The notes beneath the pieces were generated by a model, which saw only the letters and a list, made by a program, of their open reading frames with translations, made no database searches and was not told where the DNA came from. This document shows, one piece after another, positions 1-6,668 of a stretch of DNA of 17,063 nucleotides. How positions within the stretch are numbered: position 1 is the first letter of the stretch; each line of letters starts with the position of its first letter. A program made the translations under genes and the position numbers. The stretch comes from an uncultured bacterium (lineage in GTDB: Bacteria; Planctomycetota; Phycisphaerae; Phycisphaerales; UBA1924), in NCBI GenBank assembly GCA_938003595.1, contig CALKYH010000154.1:1-17063 (forward strand), written 5' to 3'.

Positions 1-1468
1 CGAGCAGCGCGGAGAGGTCCGCGAAGCCGATGAAGCCGTCGCCGGTCATGTCCTCGGGGCAGCCGGGGCGGCGGAAGATGTTGAGCTGGCGGAGGAATGC
101 AGGATCGGGCTGAAGGAAGGTATCTTGAGGGATGCCTACGGCCGCGACATCGAGCCGTCCGTCGCCATCGAAGTCGCCGGAGGACATGGAGAGATAGGTG
201 TGGGCGATCTCACCGTTGTTCCCAAAGCCATCGAAGTATGAGCGATCTCGCGTGCGCCACACGCCCAGACACACGCCGTCCGAGAGCGAATAAACACGCA
301 TGACCTCGTAGGGGTCATCGTCGTCTGGGATGATGAACGGGCCGATGGCGGCGTCCGGTGCGCCATCGCCGTTGAAATCGCCGAGCGGCGCCACGCGGGT
401 GGCATACGGCCAACCGGCGTCGGGCGTCTCGAATTCATTGACGATCTCTCCATTGATCACCGACATGACGGTCACCTCGGGACTCGGCGGGGCGCCGTTG
501 ATTGGGTTGCCGCCGTAGAACACCAGGTCGGCCAGCCCGTCGCCGTCGACATCGCCGATGTTGGCAGGATCGATCAGGAAACCCCCGCCGCTTGGCCACT
601 CGTAGCTCGCCACCGGAGCAAGCGACGCGTCGGCGAAATACACCAGCCGGGCCACGCTGTTGGTGAAACTGCTCTGCGTCAGCGCGGCGTCGTCGACGCC
701 GTCGCCGGTGACATCGCCCACATTGGAGATGCGGAGGTAGCCGTAGCCGCCGATCACGCTTGCCTGGAGCGGCGCGCCTGTCGCCCCGGAATAGAGATGG
801 AGCGCGAGGTTGTTGGCGTTGCGTCGGCCGACCAGCAGGTCCGGCGCGCCGTCGCCGTCCCAGTCGCCGACAAAGTCCAGCGACCAGCCCATCGCGTCGC
901 TCGGCGCCTGTCCCGGATGGGAATAGAGCAGCCCGCCCGTTGCGCCGTCGAAGACATAGACGATGCCGACCGCGTTTGCCAGCGATCCGTCGTTGTCGAG
1001 GTCGATGCGCTCGGCGTACGCCGCGACGGCGATGTCGGCGCGGCCGTCGCCGTTGACATCCGCGGCCGCGAGATTGTTGCCGAAGAAGCCGACCGTGTTC
1101 TGGCCGTTGATCATCGCGGGCGAAGGAGACACCAGCTCGAGGATCATCTCGCCGGTGCGGCCCGAGATCACCTGCACGACGCCCCGCCGTTCGCCGGATG
1201 GGCCGGCGCCGGCGGACCCGAGACAATCCAGGTCGGCGCAGTCGGACAGACCGAGGATGACATCGTCCGCGCCGTCGGCGTCGACATCCGCCGCGATGGA
1301 CCATTTCCTGAACTGGTTCACAAACATCCCGGGACCCGATGGGGCGCCGATGGGAACTCGGTCCAGGATCCAGGCCGTGGAGCGCTGGGCGTCGCAGGAC
1401 TGCGCGTGCAGCGCGGAAGGTGCAAGCACGGAGGCGATGCCGCCGCAGGCGATGACGAGATGACGCAT
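1..1468 (-). CDS. Secreted seven-repeat FG-GAP (integrin-alpha-like) propeller protein with start of a dockerin-like C-terminal anchor; partial, runs off the left edge
   Basis: The reading frame opens at ATG 1468 and stays open for 489 codons to the window edge, so the C-terminus is missing. An AAGGGG ribosome-binding site lies at 1475-1480. Residues 1-23 form a signal peptide ending HAQS. Seven calcium-loop motifs of the DxDGDGxxD type start near residues 61, 137, 202, 252, 306, 364 and 432 (for example DVNGDGRAD and DFDGDGRLD). That is the number of blades in an FG-GAP/VCBS seven-bladed propeller. After the last blade comes GCPEDMTGDGFIGFADLSAL (residues 469-488), which resembles the first half of the dockerin-like C-terminal modules common on secreted Phycisphaerae proteins. 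The protein is probably exported and surface-associated, perhaps binding polysaccharide or protein; no enzymatic residues were seen. The propeller assignment is firm. The anchor is likely but incomplete in this window. Confidence 0.9.
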   Translation of the reverse strand, partial: MRHLVIACGGIASVLAPSALHAQSCDAQRSTAWILDRVPIGAPSGPGMFVNQFRKWSIAADVDADGADDVILGLSDCADLDCLGSAGAGPSGERRGVVQVISGRTGEMILELVSPSPAMINGQNTVGFFGNNLAAADVNGDGRADIAVAAYAERIDLDNDGSLANAVGIVYVFDGATGGLLYSHPGQAPSDAMGWSLDFVGDWDGDGAPDLLVGRRNANNLALHLYSGATGAPLQASVIGGYGYLRISNVGDVTGDGVDDAALTQSSFTNSVARLVYFADASLAPVASYEWPSGGGFLIDPANIGDVDGDGLADLVFYGGNPINGAPPSPEVTVMSVINGEIVNEFETPDAGWPYATRVAPLGDFNGDGAPDAAIGPFIIPDDDDPYEVMRVYSLSDGVCLGVWRTRDRSYFDGFGNNGEIAHTYLSMSSGDFDGDGRLDVAAVGIPQDTFLQPDPAFLRQLNIFRRPGCPEDMTGDGFIGFADLSALL

Positions 1469-1547
1469 ATGGAACCCCTTGGGCGAGGAGTCGCGGTCCG
1501 GAATCGGCGCCATCCCCCGACGGGCGGCGCCGCTGGACTCTACGGGG

Positions 1548-1575
1548 CCCGCTCGAACAGGGTTGCACGAGCGGG
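1548..1575. promoter_or_regulatory. Perfect 8-bp inverted repeat, operator-like, between the divergent FG-GAP and carbonic-anhydrase-like genes
   Basis: CCCGCTCG at 1548-1555 and CGAGCGGG at 1568-1575 are exact reverse complements separated by 12 bases, so half-site centres are 20 bp apart, two helical turns. The right arm overlaps the proposed -35 element of the rightward promoter. This geometry suits a dimeric repressor. An RNA hairpin or chance in GC-rich DNA is also possible. No adjacent regulator gene is visible. Confidence 0.35.
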
Positions 1576-1602
1576 ACAGGCGCGGGCGCCAGCCCGTACA
1601 AT
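1573..1602 (+). promoter_or_regulatory. Candidate promoter of the carbonic-anhydrase-like gene, possibly giving a leaderless mRNA
   Basis: GGGACA (1573-1578) and TACAAT (1597-1602) are spaced by 18 bases; the -10 matches 5 of 6 consensus bases and the -35 matches 4 of 6. The -10 ends only 8 bases before ATG 1611, so initiation would fall at or beside the start codon. No Shine-Dalgarno sequence precedes this ATG, unlike most other genes here, which supports leaderless translation. Confidence 0.4.
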
Positions 1603-1610
1603 CACCGCTC

Positions 1611-2126
1611 ATGTGCAGCGACCATTCATCCACGGCCTCCCCCGCCGCTCCCGCGAAGCCGCACTTCGAGAGCCGCATCCCGTACGAGAAGTCCCGCATC
1701 CGGGCGGCGGCGATCTACTGCTCGGACGGGCGCGTGGGCGAGCACTTCGACGACTTCCTGCAGAACGGGCTGAAACTGCCGCGGTACGACCGCGTGGCGC
1801 TGCCCGGGGGCGCGGCGTGCCTGGCCGGGCACCCGCAGGCCCACCTCGAGGAGCACGGCGTGATCGACGAGCTGAAGTTCCTCGTCGAGGTGCACGAACT
1901 CAAGAAGGTGGTGCTCATCGGGCACCAGGGCTGCGCGTTCTACTCGTCGCGCCTGGACCTGAAGGACCGGCGGATGGAGCTGGTGCAGAAGGCGGACCTG
2001 GTGCGGGCCGCGGCGTCGGTGCGGCGCGTGACGGGGCTGGACCGCATCGAGGCGTTCTTCGCGCGTCATGTGGAGCAGGCGCCGGGCGGGCCGATCGGCG
2101 TGCAGTTCGAGCCGGTCGAGGTGTGA
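1611..2126 (+). CDS. Beta-carbonic-anhydrase-like zinc protein
   Basis: This 171-residue protein carries the metal-site signature of beta-class carbonic anhydrases. CSDGR at residues 37-41 supplies a Cys ligand and the Asp-Arg dyad, and GHQGC at 104-108 supplies the His and second Cys ligands (HxxC). The strand context around each (RAAAIYCSDGR and LKKVVLIGHQGC) and the length, close to the smallest single-domain beta enzymes, agree. Such enzymes hydrate CO2 to bicarbonate in the cytoplasm; no signal peptide is seen. It is divergent: the usual Gly after the second Cys is Ala, and LPGGAACLAG stands where a dyad-flanking RNAG-type segment is expected. It may therefore be a diverged family member with another role. 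ATG 1611 was chosen because homology begins shortly after it; the in-frame ATG at 1479 would add 44 low-complexity residues. It lies 44 bp upstream of gatB and may be co-transcribed with it. Confidence 0.75.
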   Translation: MCSDHSSTASPAAPAKPHFESRIPYEKSRIRAAAIYCSDGRVGEHFDDFLQNGLKLPRYDRVALPGGAACLAGHPQAHLEEHGVIDELKFLVEVHELKKVVLIGHQGCAFYSSRLDLKDRRMELVQKADLVRAAASVRRVTGLDRIEAFFARHVEQAPGGPIGVQFEPVEV

Positions 2127-2170
2127 TGGCCCAGGGTTCTCGTTCCCGCGCCCCGCGATAGGATGGCGCC

Positions 2171-3715
2171 ATGAAGATCGTCCGTTCCACGCTGCTCATC
2201 GGGCTCGAGGTGCATGTCGAGCTGGCGACGCGCTCCAAGATGTTCACGCGGGCGCCGAACCCGGCGTGCCCGGAGTTCGACGAGGCCGACCCCAACACGC
2301 TGATCGACCCGGTGGTGCTGGGGCTGCCCGGGGCGCTGCCGGTGATGAACAAGGCGGCGCTGGACATGGCGATGTCGGTCGGGCTGGCGCTGGGCTGCCA
2401 GGTGGCCGAGCACACCAAGTGGGACCGCAAGAACTACTTCTACCCCGACCTGCCCAAGGCATACCAGATCAGCCAGTACGACCTGCCGATCTGCTTCGAC
2501 GGCGCGGTGGACGCGCCGATCGGCGAGCCGGACGAATCGACCGGCGAGCCGGCGAACAAGCGCGTGGGCATCATCCGGGCGCACCTTGAAGAGGATGCGG
2601 GCAAGCTGCTGCACGAGGCGCCGGGCGGGCGCGCGATCGATTTCTCGATCGTGGACTACAACCGCGCCGGGACGCCGCTGCTGGAGATCGTGACGCAGCC
2701 GGACTTCCGCTCGGCGGACGAGGTGGTGCGATTCGCGCAGCTGCTGCGCCACATCTGTCGGTGGCTGGGGGTGTCCGAGGGCGTGATGCAGAAGGGGCAC
2801 ATGCGGTTCGAGCCCAACATCAACATGCACCTGGAGCTGGAGGACGGCCGGCTCATCAAGACCCCGATCGTCGAGATCAAGAACCTCAACTCGTTCCGCG
2901 CGGTCAAGGGGGCGATCGAGTTCGAGCAGCAGGACCAGCCAGGACGCTGGATGAGCGACGGCAAGGTCATGGGCCCCGGCGCCAAGACCACGCGCGGCTG
3001 GGACGAGGGCCGCGGCTGCACGGTGGTGCAGCGCGAGAAGGAAGATGCGCACGAGTACCGCTACTTCCCCGACCCGGACCTGGTCCCCGTGAACATCGAC
3101 GAGGCGTGGCGGAACAGCGTGCAGGAGGCGCTGCCCGAGCTGCCCCATGTGCGCGAGCGCCGGCACCGGGAGGAGTTCGGCCTGAGCGCCAAGGAGGCCG
3201 CGGCGCTGAACGACGAGCGGGCCAACAGCGACTACTTCGAGCGCTGCGTGGCGGACCTCATGTCGATGGGAAGCCTGAAGGACGCCGCGGGCAAGAAGAT
3301 CGCCAATGTGCTGCTGCAGAGCGGCGCCAAGCGCGCCAACGAGCGGGGCGTGATGATCTGCAGGCTGGGCCCGGCGCCCGATCAGATCGCGGCGCTGGTG
3401 AAGCTGCGCGAGGATGGCAAGGTGGGATCGAGCGCGCTGGACGAATTGTTCGGCCTGCTGTGCGACGGCCCCGCGGGCGCGAGCCCGGAGCACATCGCCG
3501 CGGAGCGGGGGCTGCTGCAGGTGAGCGACCCCGGCGCGGTGTCGCGCTGGGTGGACGAGGTCCTGAGCAACCCGGCGAACGCGAAGGCGATTGAGACCTA
3601 TAAGGGCGGCAAGCTCACGGTGATCGGCGCGCTCGTGGGCGCGGTGATGAAGCTGAGCAAGGGCCAGGCGGACGCGAAGCTGGTGAAGGACGAGCTGGAG
3701 AAGAAGCTGTCCTGA
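2171..3715 (+). CDS. gatB: Aspartyl/glutamyl-tRNA(Asn/Gln) amidotransferase subunit B
   Basis: This 514-residue protein is a full-length GatB, the kinase/tRNA-binding subunit of the GatCAB complex. The complex converts mischarged Glu-tRNA(Gln) and Asp-tRNA(Asn) to the amidated forms using ATP and GatA-derived ammonia. Family hallmarks are near the N-terminus (LIGLEVHVEL), around residues 79-94 (TKWDRKNYFYPDLPKAYQIS), at HLEEDAGKLLHE, at DYNRAGTPLLEIVTQPD, and at EYRYFPDPDLVP. The C-terminal helical YqeY-like domain ends with VGAVMKLSKGQADAKLV. gatA and gatC are not in the window, so the gat genes are dispersed or elsewhere. The upstream TAGGATGGCGCC offers a short AGGA ribosome-binding site, although TAGGAT could also act as a -10 element six bases from the ATG. 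Its presence predicts use of the indirect route for Gln and/or Asn charging. Confidence 0.97.
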   Translation: MKIVRSTLLIGLEVHVELATRSKMFTRAPNPACPEFDEADPNTLIDPVVLGLPGALPVMNKAALDMAMSVGLALGCQVAEHTKWDRKNYFYPDLPKAYQISQYDLPICFDGAVDAPIGEPDESTGEPANKRVGIIRAHLEEDAGKLLHEAPGGRAIDFSIVDYNRAGTPLLEIVTQPDFRSADEVVRFAQLLRHICRWLGVSEGVMQKGHMRFEPNINMHLELEDGRLIKTPIVEIKNLNSFRAVKGAIEFEQQDQPGRWMSDGKVMGPGAKTTRGWDEGRGCTVVQREKEDAHEYRYFPDPDLVPVNIDEAWRNSVQEALPELPHVRERRHREEFGLSAKEAAALNDERANSDYFERCVADLMSMGSLKDAAGKKIANVLLQSGAKRANERGVMICRLGPAPDQIAALVKLREDGKVGSSALDELFGLLCDGPAGASPEHIAAERGLLQVSDPGAVSRWVDEVLSNPANAKAIETYKGGKLTVIGALVGAVMKLSKGQADAKLVKDELEKKLS

Positions 3716-3730
3716 GCGGGTGCGCTCAGG
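3711..3730. terminator. Shared hairpin between convergent gatB and serine hydrolase genes, containing both stop codons
   Basis: CCTGAGC (3711-3717) and GCTCAGG (3724-3730) form a perfect 7-bp stem with a 6-base loop. The gatB stop TGA (3713-3715) sits in the left arm and the opposite-strand stop TGA (3728-3726) in the right arm. Neither strand has a clear U-tract, so it may be a weak bidirectional terminator or an RNA 3'-end stabiliser rather than a classical intrinsic terminator. Confidence 0.45.
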
Positions 3731-5153
3731 GGGCCTTCTCGAGCTTCTCCATGATCTTCTGCGCCAGGCCGACGACGCGCATCTCGTCGATGAGGGCGGT
3801 CGTGCTGTTGACGGTCATGCTGACGGCAAAGACGGGGCCCTCGGTCTCGCCGGCCTGCGGGGCGCGCTGCAGGATCCAGGTCAGCGACATGACGCCGGGC
3901 TCGGAGCCGCCCTTGAACATGGTGCGCGACCAGGTGTCGGAGCTCAGGCCCAGGCCGTTGTTCAGGCCCAGCACGCCGCGGAGTTCGCCCAGGCCGTCCT
4001 CGTCGGCCATGTTCCACAGGCCGAGCATGACCTTGCACAGCTCGGGGCCGGTGGCGAACCACTCGATGCGGTCGATCGCGCGCGGGCCGCGCCAAGAGCC
4101 CGCGGCCATGATGTTGGGCGTCTTGCCCGCGACCTCTTCGGCGAGGATCGCGCGCCGGGCTTCGGGGCCGGCCTCGGCGTAGCGCTGCAGGAGGGTCGGG
4201 TCCTCGCTGAGCTTGATGCAGAAGATCTCGCGCGTCGAGAGGAAGGGCAGGTTGCGGTCGGGCTCGGCCACGGTCTTGCTCATCGCGGCCTCGACCTTCT
4301 CGCGCCCCAGGAGCGCCAGCAGGTGATCGGTCGCGGTGTTGTCGCTGATCGAGATCATCAGCCGCGCGTATTCCTCGATCGGCTTGTCCACGCCGTGGGG
4401 CAGGTCCTGCATCGTGCCGCTGGGCAGCGAGCGGTGGGCGTCCTCGATCATGAGCGTCTCGTCCCACCGATGCTCGCCCGCGGCGATGGACTGCGCCAGC
4501 GCGGTCAGGATCCAGAGCTTGAAGGTGGAGCCGATGGCCAGGCGCTTGTCCGGGTTGAATTCATGCATGGGCGCCAGGCCGCCGTCGGGCTTCACGCGGT
4601 AGACCACCAGCGACGCCTCCGGCGCGACCTCCAGGAGGATGTCGTCGGCCTGCTTCCACTGCTCGATCGGGCCCATGCCCTCGTCGGGGGCGGGCTGAAA
4701 GAACAGGACCTCGATCAGGTGCGGCTCCGCGTCCTGAGTCTGGATCACCAGGCGCCAGAGCGTGGCGTCGGCCTTGGCCTGCGCCACAGCGACGAGACGG
4801 TTCGGGCCGGCCTCGTCGATGCGCCGCAGCGCGAAGCCCCTGGACCCCTCACGGAAGTTGTTGAGCACCTTGGCGAGTTGATCCTCCGGCACGGCCGCGA
4901 GGAACTCCGGAGCGAAGCGGCCCTCCACGGTGATCTCCTGATCGCCGTTGAAGCCGTCGATGAGCCACGACAGGCGCTCGCCGGCGGGGGTCTGCGGCGG
5001 GGCGACATCCGACGGCGCGACCTCAACCGGCGCGGGCTGGGCGTGGTCGTGCCCGGCGTGGTCGTCCTGGGCCCGGGCCGGGCTGGCCAGGGCCGCGGCG
5101 GCGAGCAGGAGGGCGAGGGCGGCGAGTCGTCGAGCGAGCGTACGGGGCGTCAT
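3726..5153 (-). CDS. Secreted class A beta-lactamase-fold serine hydrolase with ORF12-like N-terminal domain
   Basis: A 475-residue protein starting at ATG 5153. Residues 1-29 are a signal peptide (positive start, Ala/Leu core, ending ARAQ), followed by a short His-rich DDHAGHDHA stretch. Residues about 58-155 resemble the small alpha+beta N-terminal domain of the ORF12 protein from clavulanate clusters. The beta-lactamase-type domain follows: STFK at 209-212 (SxxK nucleophile and base), SDN at 270-272, and KGG at 414-416 where KTG is usual. The KGG variant and lack of an evident Omega-loop ExxLN suggest an esterase, peptidase or other hydrolase rather than an antibiotic-resistance enzyme; the substrate is unknown. 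A longer in-frame start at 5348 would put 65 proline/arginine-rich residues before the signal peptide and was rejected. It lies downstream of the coiled-coil gene on the same strand, separated by hairpins, and converges on gatB. Confidence 0.85.
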   Translation of the reverse strand: MTPRTLARRLAALALLLAAAALASPARAQDDHAGHDHAQPAPVEVAPSDVAPPQTPAGERLSWLIDGFNGDQEITVEGRFAPEFLAAVPEDQLAKVLNNFREGSRGFALRRIDEAGPNRLVAVAQAKADATLWRLVIQTQDAEPHLIEVLFFQPAPDEGMGPIEQWKQADDILLEVAPEASLVVYRVKPDGGLAPMHEFNPDKRLAIGSTFKLWILTALAQSIAAGEHRWDETLMIEDAHRSLPSGTMQDLPHGVDKPIEEYARLMISISDNTATDHLLALLGREKVEAAMSKTVAEPDRNLPFLSTREIFCIKLSEDPTLLQRYAEAGPEARRAILAEEVAGKTPNIMAAGSWRGPRAIDRIEWFATGPELCKVMLGLWNMADEDGLGELRGVLGLNNGLGLSSDTWSRTMFKGGSEPGVMSLTWILQRAPQAGETEGPVFAVSMTVNSTTALIDEMRVVGLAQKIMEKLEKAP

Positions 5154-5328
5154 GCGCGGCTCCGGCGGCTGGAGAATGGGTTTCCGTGTGGGACCGGCCG
5201 AAGGATACGGAGGGGCGGCGAGGGGGGAAAACGGGGCCAAAAAGCTGGCCGCCGCGGTCGATCCTTTGCAGGACCAGCCGCGGCGGCTGCGGAGGTGGTG
5301 GTTGGTTGCGTGTAGAGCGTGCTTGCGA

Positions 5329-5361
5329 GGGTGTCGCAGGGTCGACACCCGGTGATACCGG
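5329..5361 (-). terminator. Stem-loops downstream of the coiled-coil gene, terminator-like
   Basis: On the plus strand GGGTGTCG (5329-5336) pairs perfectly with CGACACCC (5343-5350) around a 6-base loop. A second stem, CCGGT (5349-5353) with ACCGG (5357-5361), lies directly beside it and nearer the stop codon at 5371-5373. In the leftward transcript both fold within 45 bases after the coiled-coil stop. No U-run follows, so it could be a factor-dependent terminator, a 3'-end protector, or an operator for the serine hydrolase gene 175 bp downstream. Confidence 0.45.
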
Positions 5362-5370
5362 ACCGGGGGA

Positions 5371-6345
5371 TCAGCGGATGCGGACGGGCTCGGACGCGGC
5401 GACCGAGGGGGTCGGCTGGGCGTCGGAGGTCTCGGTCGCGTCCCCGGGGGCGATCCGGATCGGGGTCGGGGCGGTCGGGGCGGTCTGGAGGGACTTCTCG
5501 AACTCGTTGCGGGCGGCCTTCTCGGCCTCGACCTGCTGGAGGGCGATGTCCTCGTAGTTGAGCCGGTCGGCGGCCTTGTCGAGCGCCTCGAACTGGCTCT
5601 CCTGCTTGGAGCGGATCTGGGTCAGGCGGCTGTTGACCTGGTCGAGGCTGACCACGTCGTACCGGCTGCGGTCGTCGATCATCTTCTGGCGCTTCTCCAG
5701 CATGTCGAGCAGGCGCTCGTTGCGGGCGATGGCGTCCACCTGGTGATCGAGCTGCCAGAGCTGGGTCTGGAAGTCGGCGTGCTCGCCTTCGAGCTTGCTC
5801 AGGAGCTGCTGCAGCCGAGCGGACTGCTGCTCGAGATAGGAGAGGGTGCGCTCGGCGTCGGCGGCGCGGGAGGCGTAGGCGGACTTGGTCTGCGCGATCT
5901 GGGTGGCGCGGGAATAGGCCGCGTCCAGAGGCATGTCCTGCTGGTTGAAGGAGACGACGACCGCGCGCCCCGGGCCGTTGGCCGAGCGGGCCTCTTCGGC
6001 GCGGGCAAGCATGTCCTTGAGCTGGAGCAGGTCGTTGTCGGCGAGGGCGACGACGCGCTCGGCGACGGTCTTCTCGCGGTCGATCTGGCGGATCTGCTCG
6101 TTGAGTTCGGCGAGGTCGCCTCGGACATCCGCGATGCGCTCGGGGTACTTGGCCTCGAGCGTGCGGAGCTGGGCGCGGATGACCGTGGGGTCATCGATCT
6201 GGGAATCGATGCAGGAGAGCGCCTTGGTGTGGGCGGAGGAGGCCAGGGCGGCGACGCGCTCCGGACCGGCCACCAGGACGGCGACACCGGTGCCGAGCCC
6301 GGCGATCACTCCGAATCGAACGACTGTCTTGACGATGCCGGCCAT
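5371..6345 (-). CDS. Membrane-anchored coiled-coil protein of unknown function
   Basis: A 324-residue protein from ATG 6345, preceded by a good GAAGGGAG ribosome-binding site. Residues 9-27 (VRFGVIAGLGTGVAVLVAG) form one hydrophobic anchor or uncleaved signal segment. Residues about 50-285 are almost wholly charged helix with heptad character, broken near 121-145 by a GPGRAVVVSFNQQDMPLD segment that could be a beta-hairpin or turn. The C-terminal 40 residues are Pro/Thr/Ala-rich and probably disordered. No enzyme motif was found. The layout (N-terminal anchor, long antiparallel-capable coiled coil) resembles uncharacterised coiled-coil proteins of planctomycetes. It is divergent from the sigma factor-kinase pair across a 323-bp region, so it may be a target or partner of that pair; this is inference from position only. 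Confidence 0.8.
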   Translation of the reverse strand: MAGIVKTVVRFGVIAGLGTGVAVLVAGPERVAALASSAHTKALSCIDSQIDDPTVIRAQLRTLEAKYPERIADVRGDLAELNEQIRQIDREKTVAERVVALADNDLLQLKDMLARAEEARSANGPGRAVVVSFNQQDMPLDAAYSRATQIAQTKSAYASRAADAERTLSYLEQQSARLQQLLSKLEGEHADFQTQLWQLDHQVDAIARNERLLDMLEKRQKMIDDRSRYDVVSLDQVNSRLTQIRSKQESQFEALDKAADRLNYEDIALQQVEAEKAARNEFEKSLQTAPTAPTPIRIAPGDATETSDAQPTPSVAASEPVRIR

Positions 6346-6668
6346 GGGGTTGCTCCCTTCAAAGCTGCTTGCGTGCCCGTGGGTGCGATGCGTTGGAAAC
6401 GGGCTTCGGCAGAGTGATTGGGCGGGAGGCCGGGGGGATTTCAGGATTCCTGGCCGGCGTCGAAATCGTCCATAAACAGGGCGATTGGGGATGGATGACC
6501 GATTCGGGCATGGCTTTGTTCGGGTCCGGGCGTATTCTGAGGTACTGGCGGGCACAGCTCGGGGTGAAACCCCCTCGGCTCCTGCAGGAACAAGGGGGGT
6601 GGCGGTCGGGCGTCCGGCCCCGCGAGGGTGGTGACGGTCCAGGCGTCCTTGGGCGCGGAAGGTCGCGG
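6346..6668. other. 323-bp divergent intergenic region between the coiled-coil gene and the sigma factor gene
   Basis: This is the longest non-coding stretch in the window. It must hold promoters for both directions. A near-palindrome CAGGATTCCTG lies at 6442-6452, and TATTCT at 6533-6538 could be a -10 but has no convincing -35. Stem-loop sequences lie at 6561-6600. In the sigma frame the region is open upstream to 6369, but that translation is Gly/Arg-rich without sigma-family character. No RNA gene or familiar riboswitch core was recognised. Confidence 0.6.
6561..6600 (+). promoter_or_regulatory. Mutually exclusive stem-loops upstream of the sigma factor gene
   Basis: GGGG (6561-6564) can pair with CCCC (6570-6573) around TGAAA. 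Alternatively ACCCCCT (6569-6575) can pair with the AGGGGGGT tract at 6593-6600, enclosing the perfect palindrome TCCTGCAGGA (6580-6589). The two pairings share bases 6570-6573 and cannot coexist. They lie 69-108 bases before the sigma start codon. If the transcript begins upstream this could be a switchable leader; if it begins downstream the palindrome could be a protein-binding site. The evidence is base-pairing potential only. Confidence 0.3.

Noticed and set aside
435..1601. Long minus-strand open frame
   Set aside because: Its translation is Arg/Gly-rich and out of frame with the FG-GAP protein that covers 1-1468; a GC-rich shadow.
797..2161. Plus-strand open frame of 454 codons
   Set aside because: It overlaps the FG-GAP gene and the carbonic-anhydrase-like gene out of frame and has no recognisable motif.
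2066..3493. Minus-strand open frame opposite gatB
   Set aside because: It is antisense to a certain gatB, with Arg/His/Leu-rich shadow composition.
3720..5315. Plus-strand open frame of 531 codons
   Set aside because: It is antisense to the serine hydrolase, which has signal peptide, SxxK and SDN motifs; composition is typical of a GC-rich antisense frame.
5154..5348. N-terminal extension of the serine hydrolase from ATG 5348
   Set aside because: It would place 65 low-complexity residues before a clear signal peptide.
6511..6538. TGGCTT-N16-TATTCT as sigma factor promoter
   Set aside because: The -35 match is poor and no second line of evidence supports it.
6369..6668. 100-residue N-terminal extension of the sigma factor
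   Set aside because: No sigma-family character, and GGAAGG sits correctly before ATG 6669.
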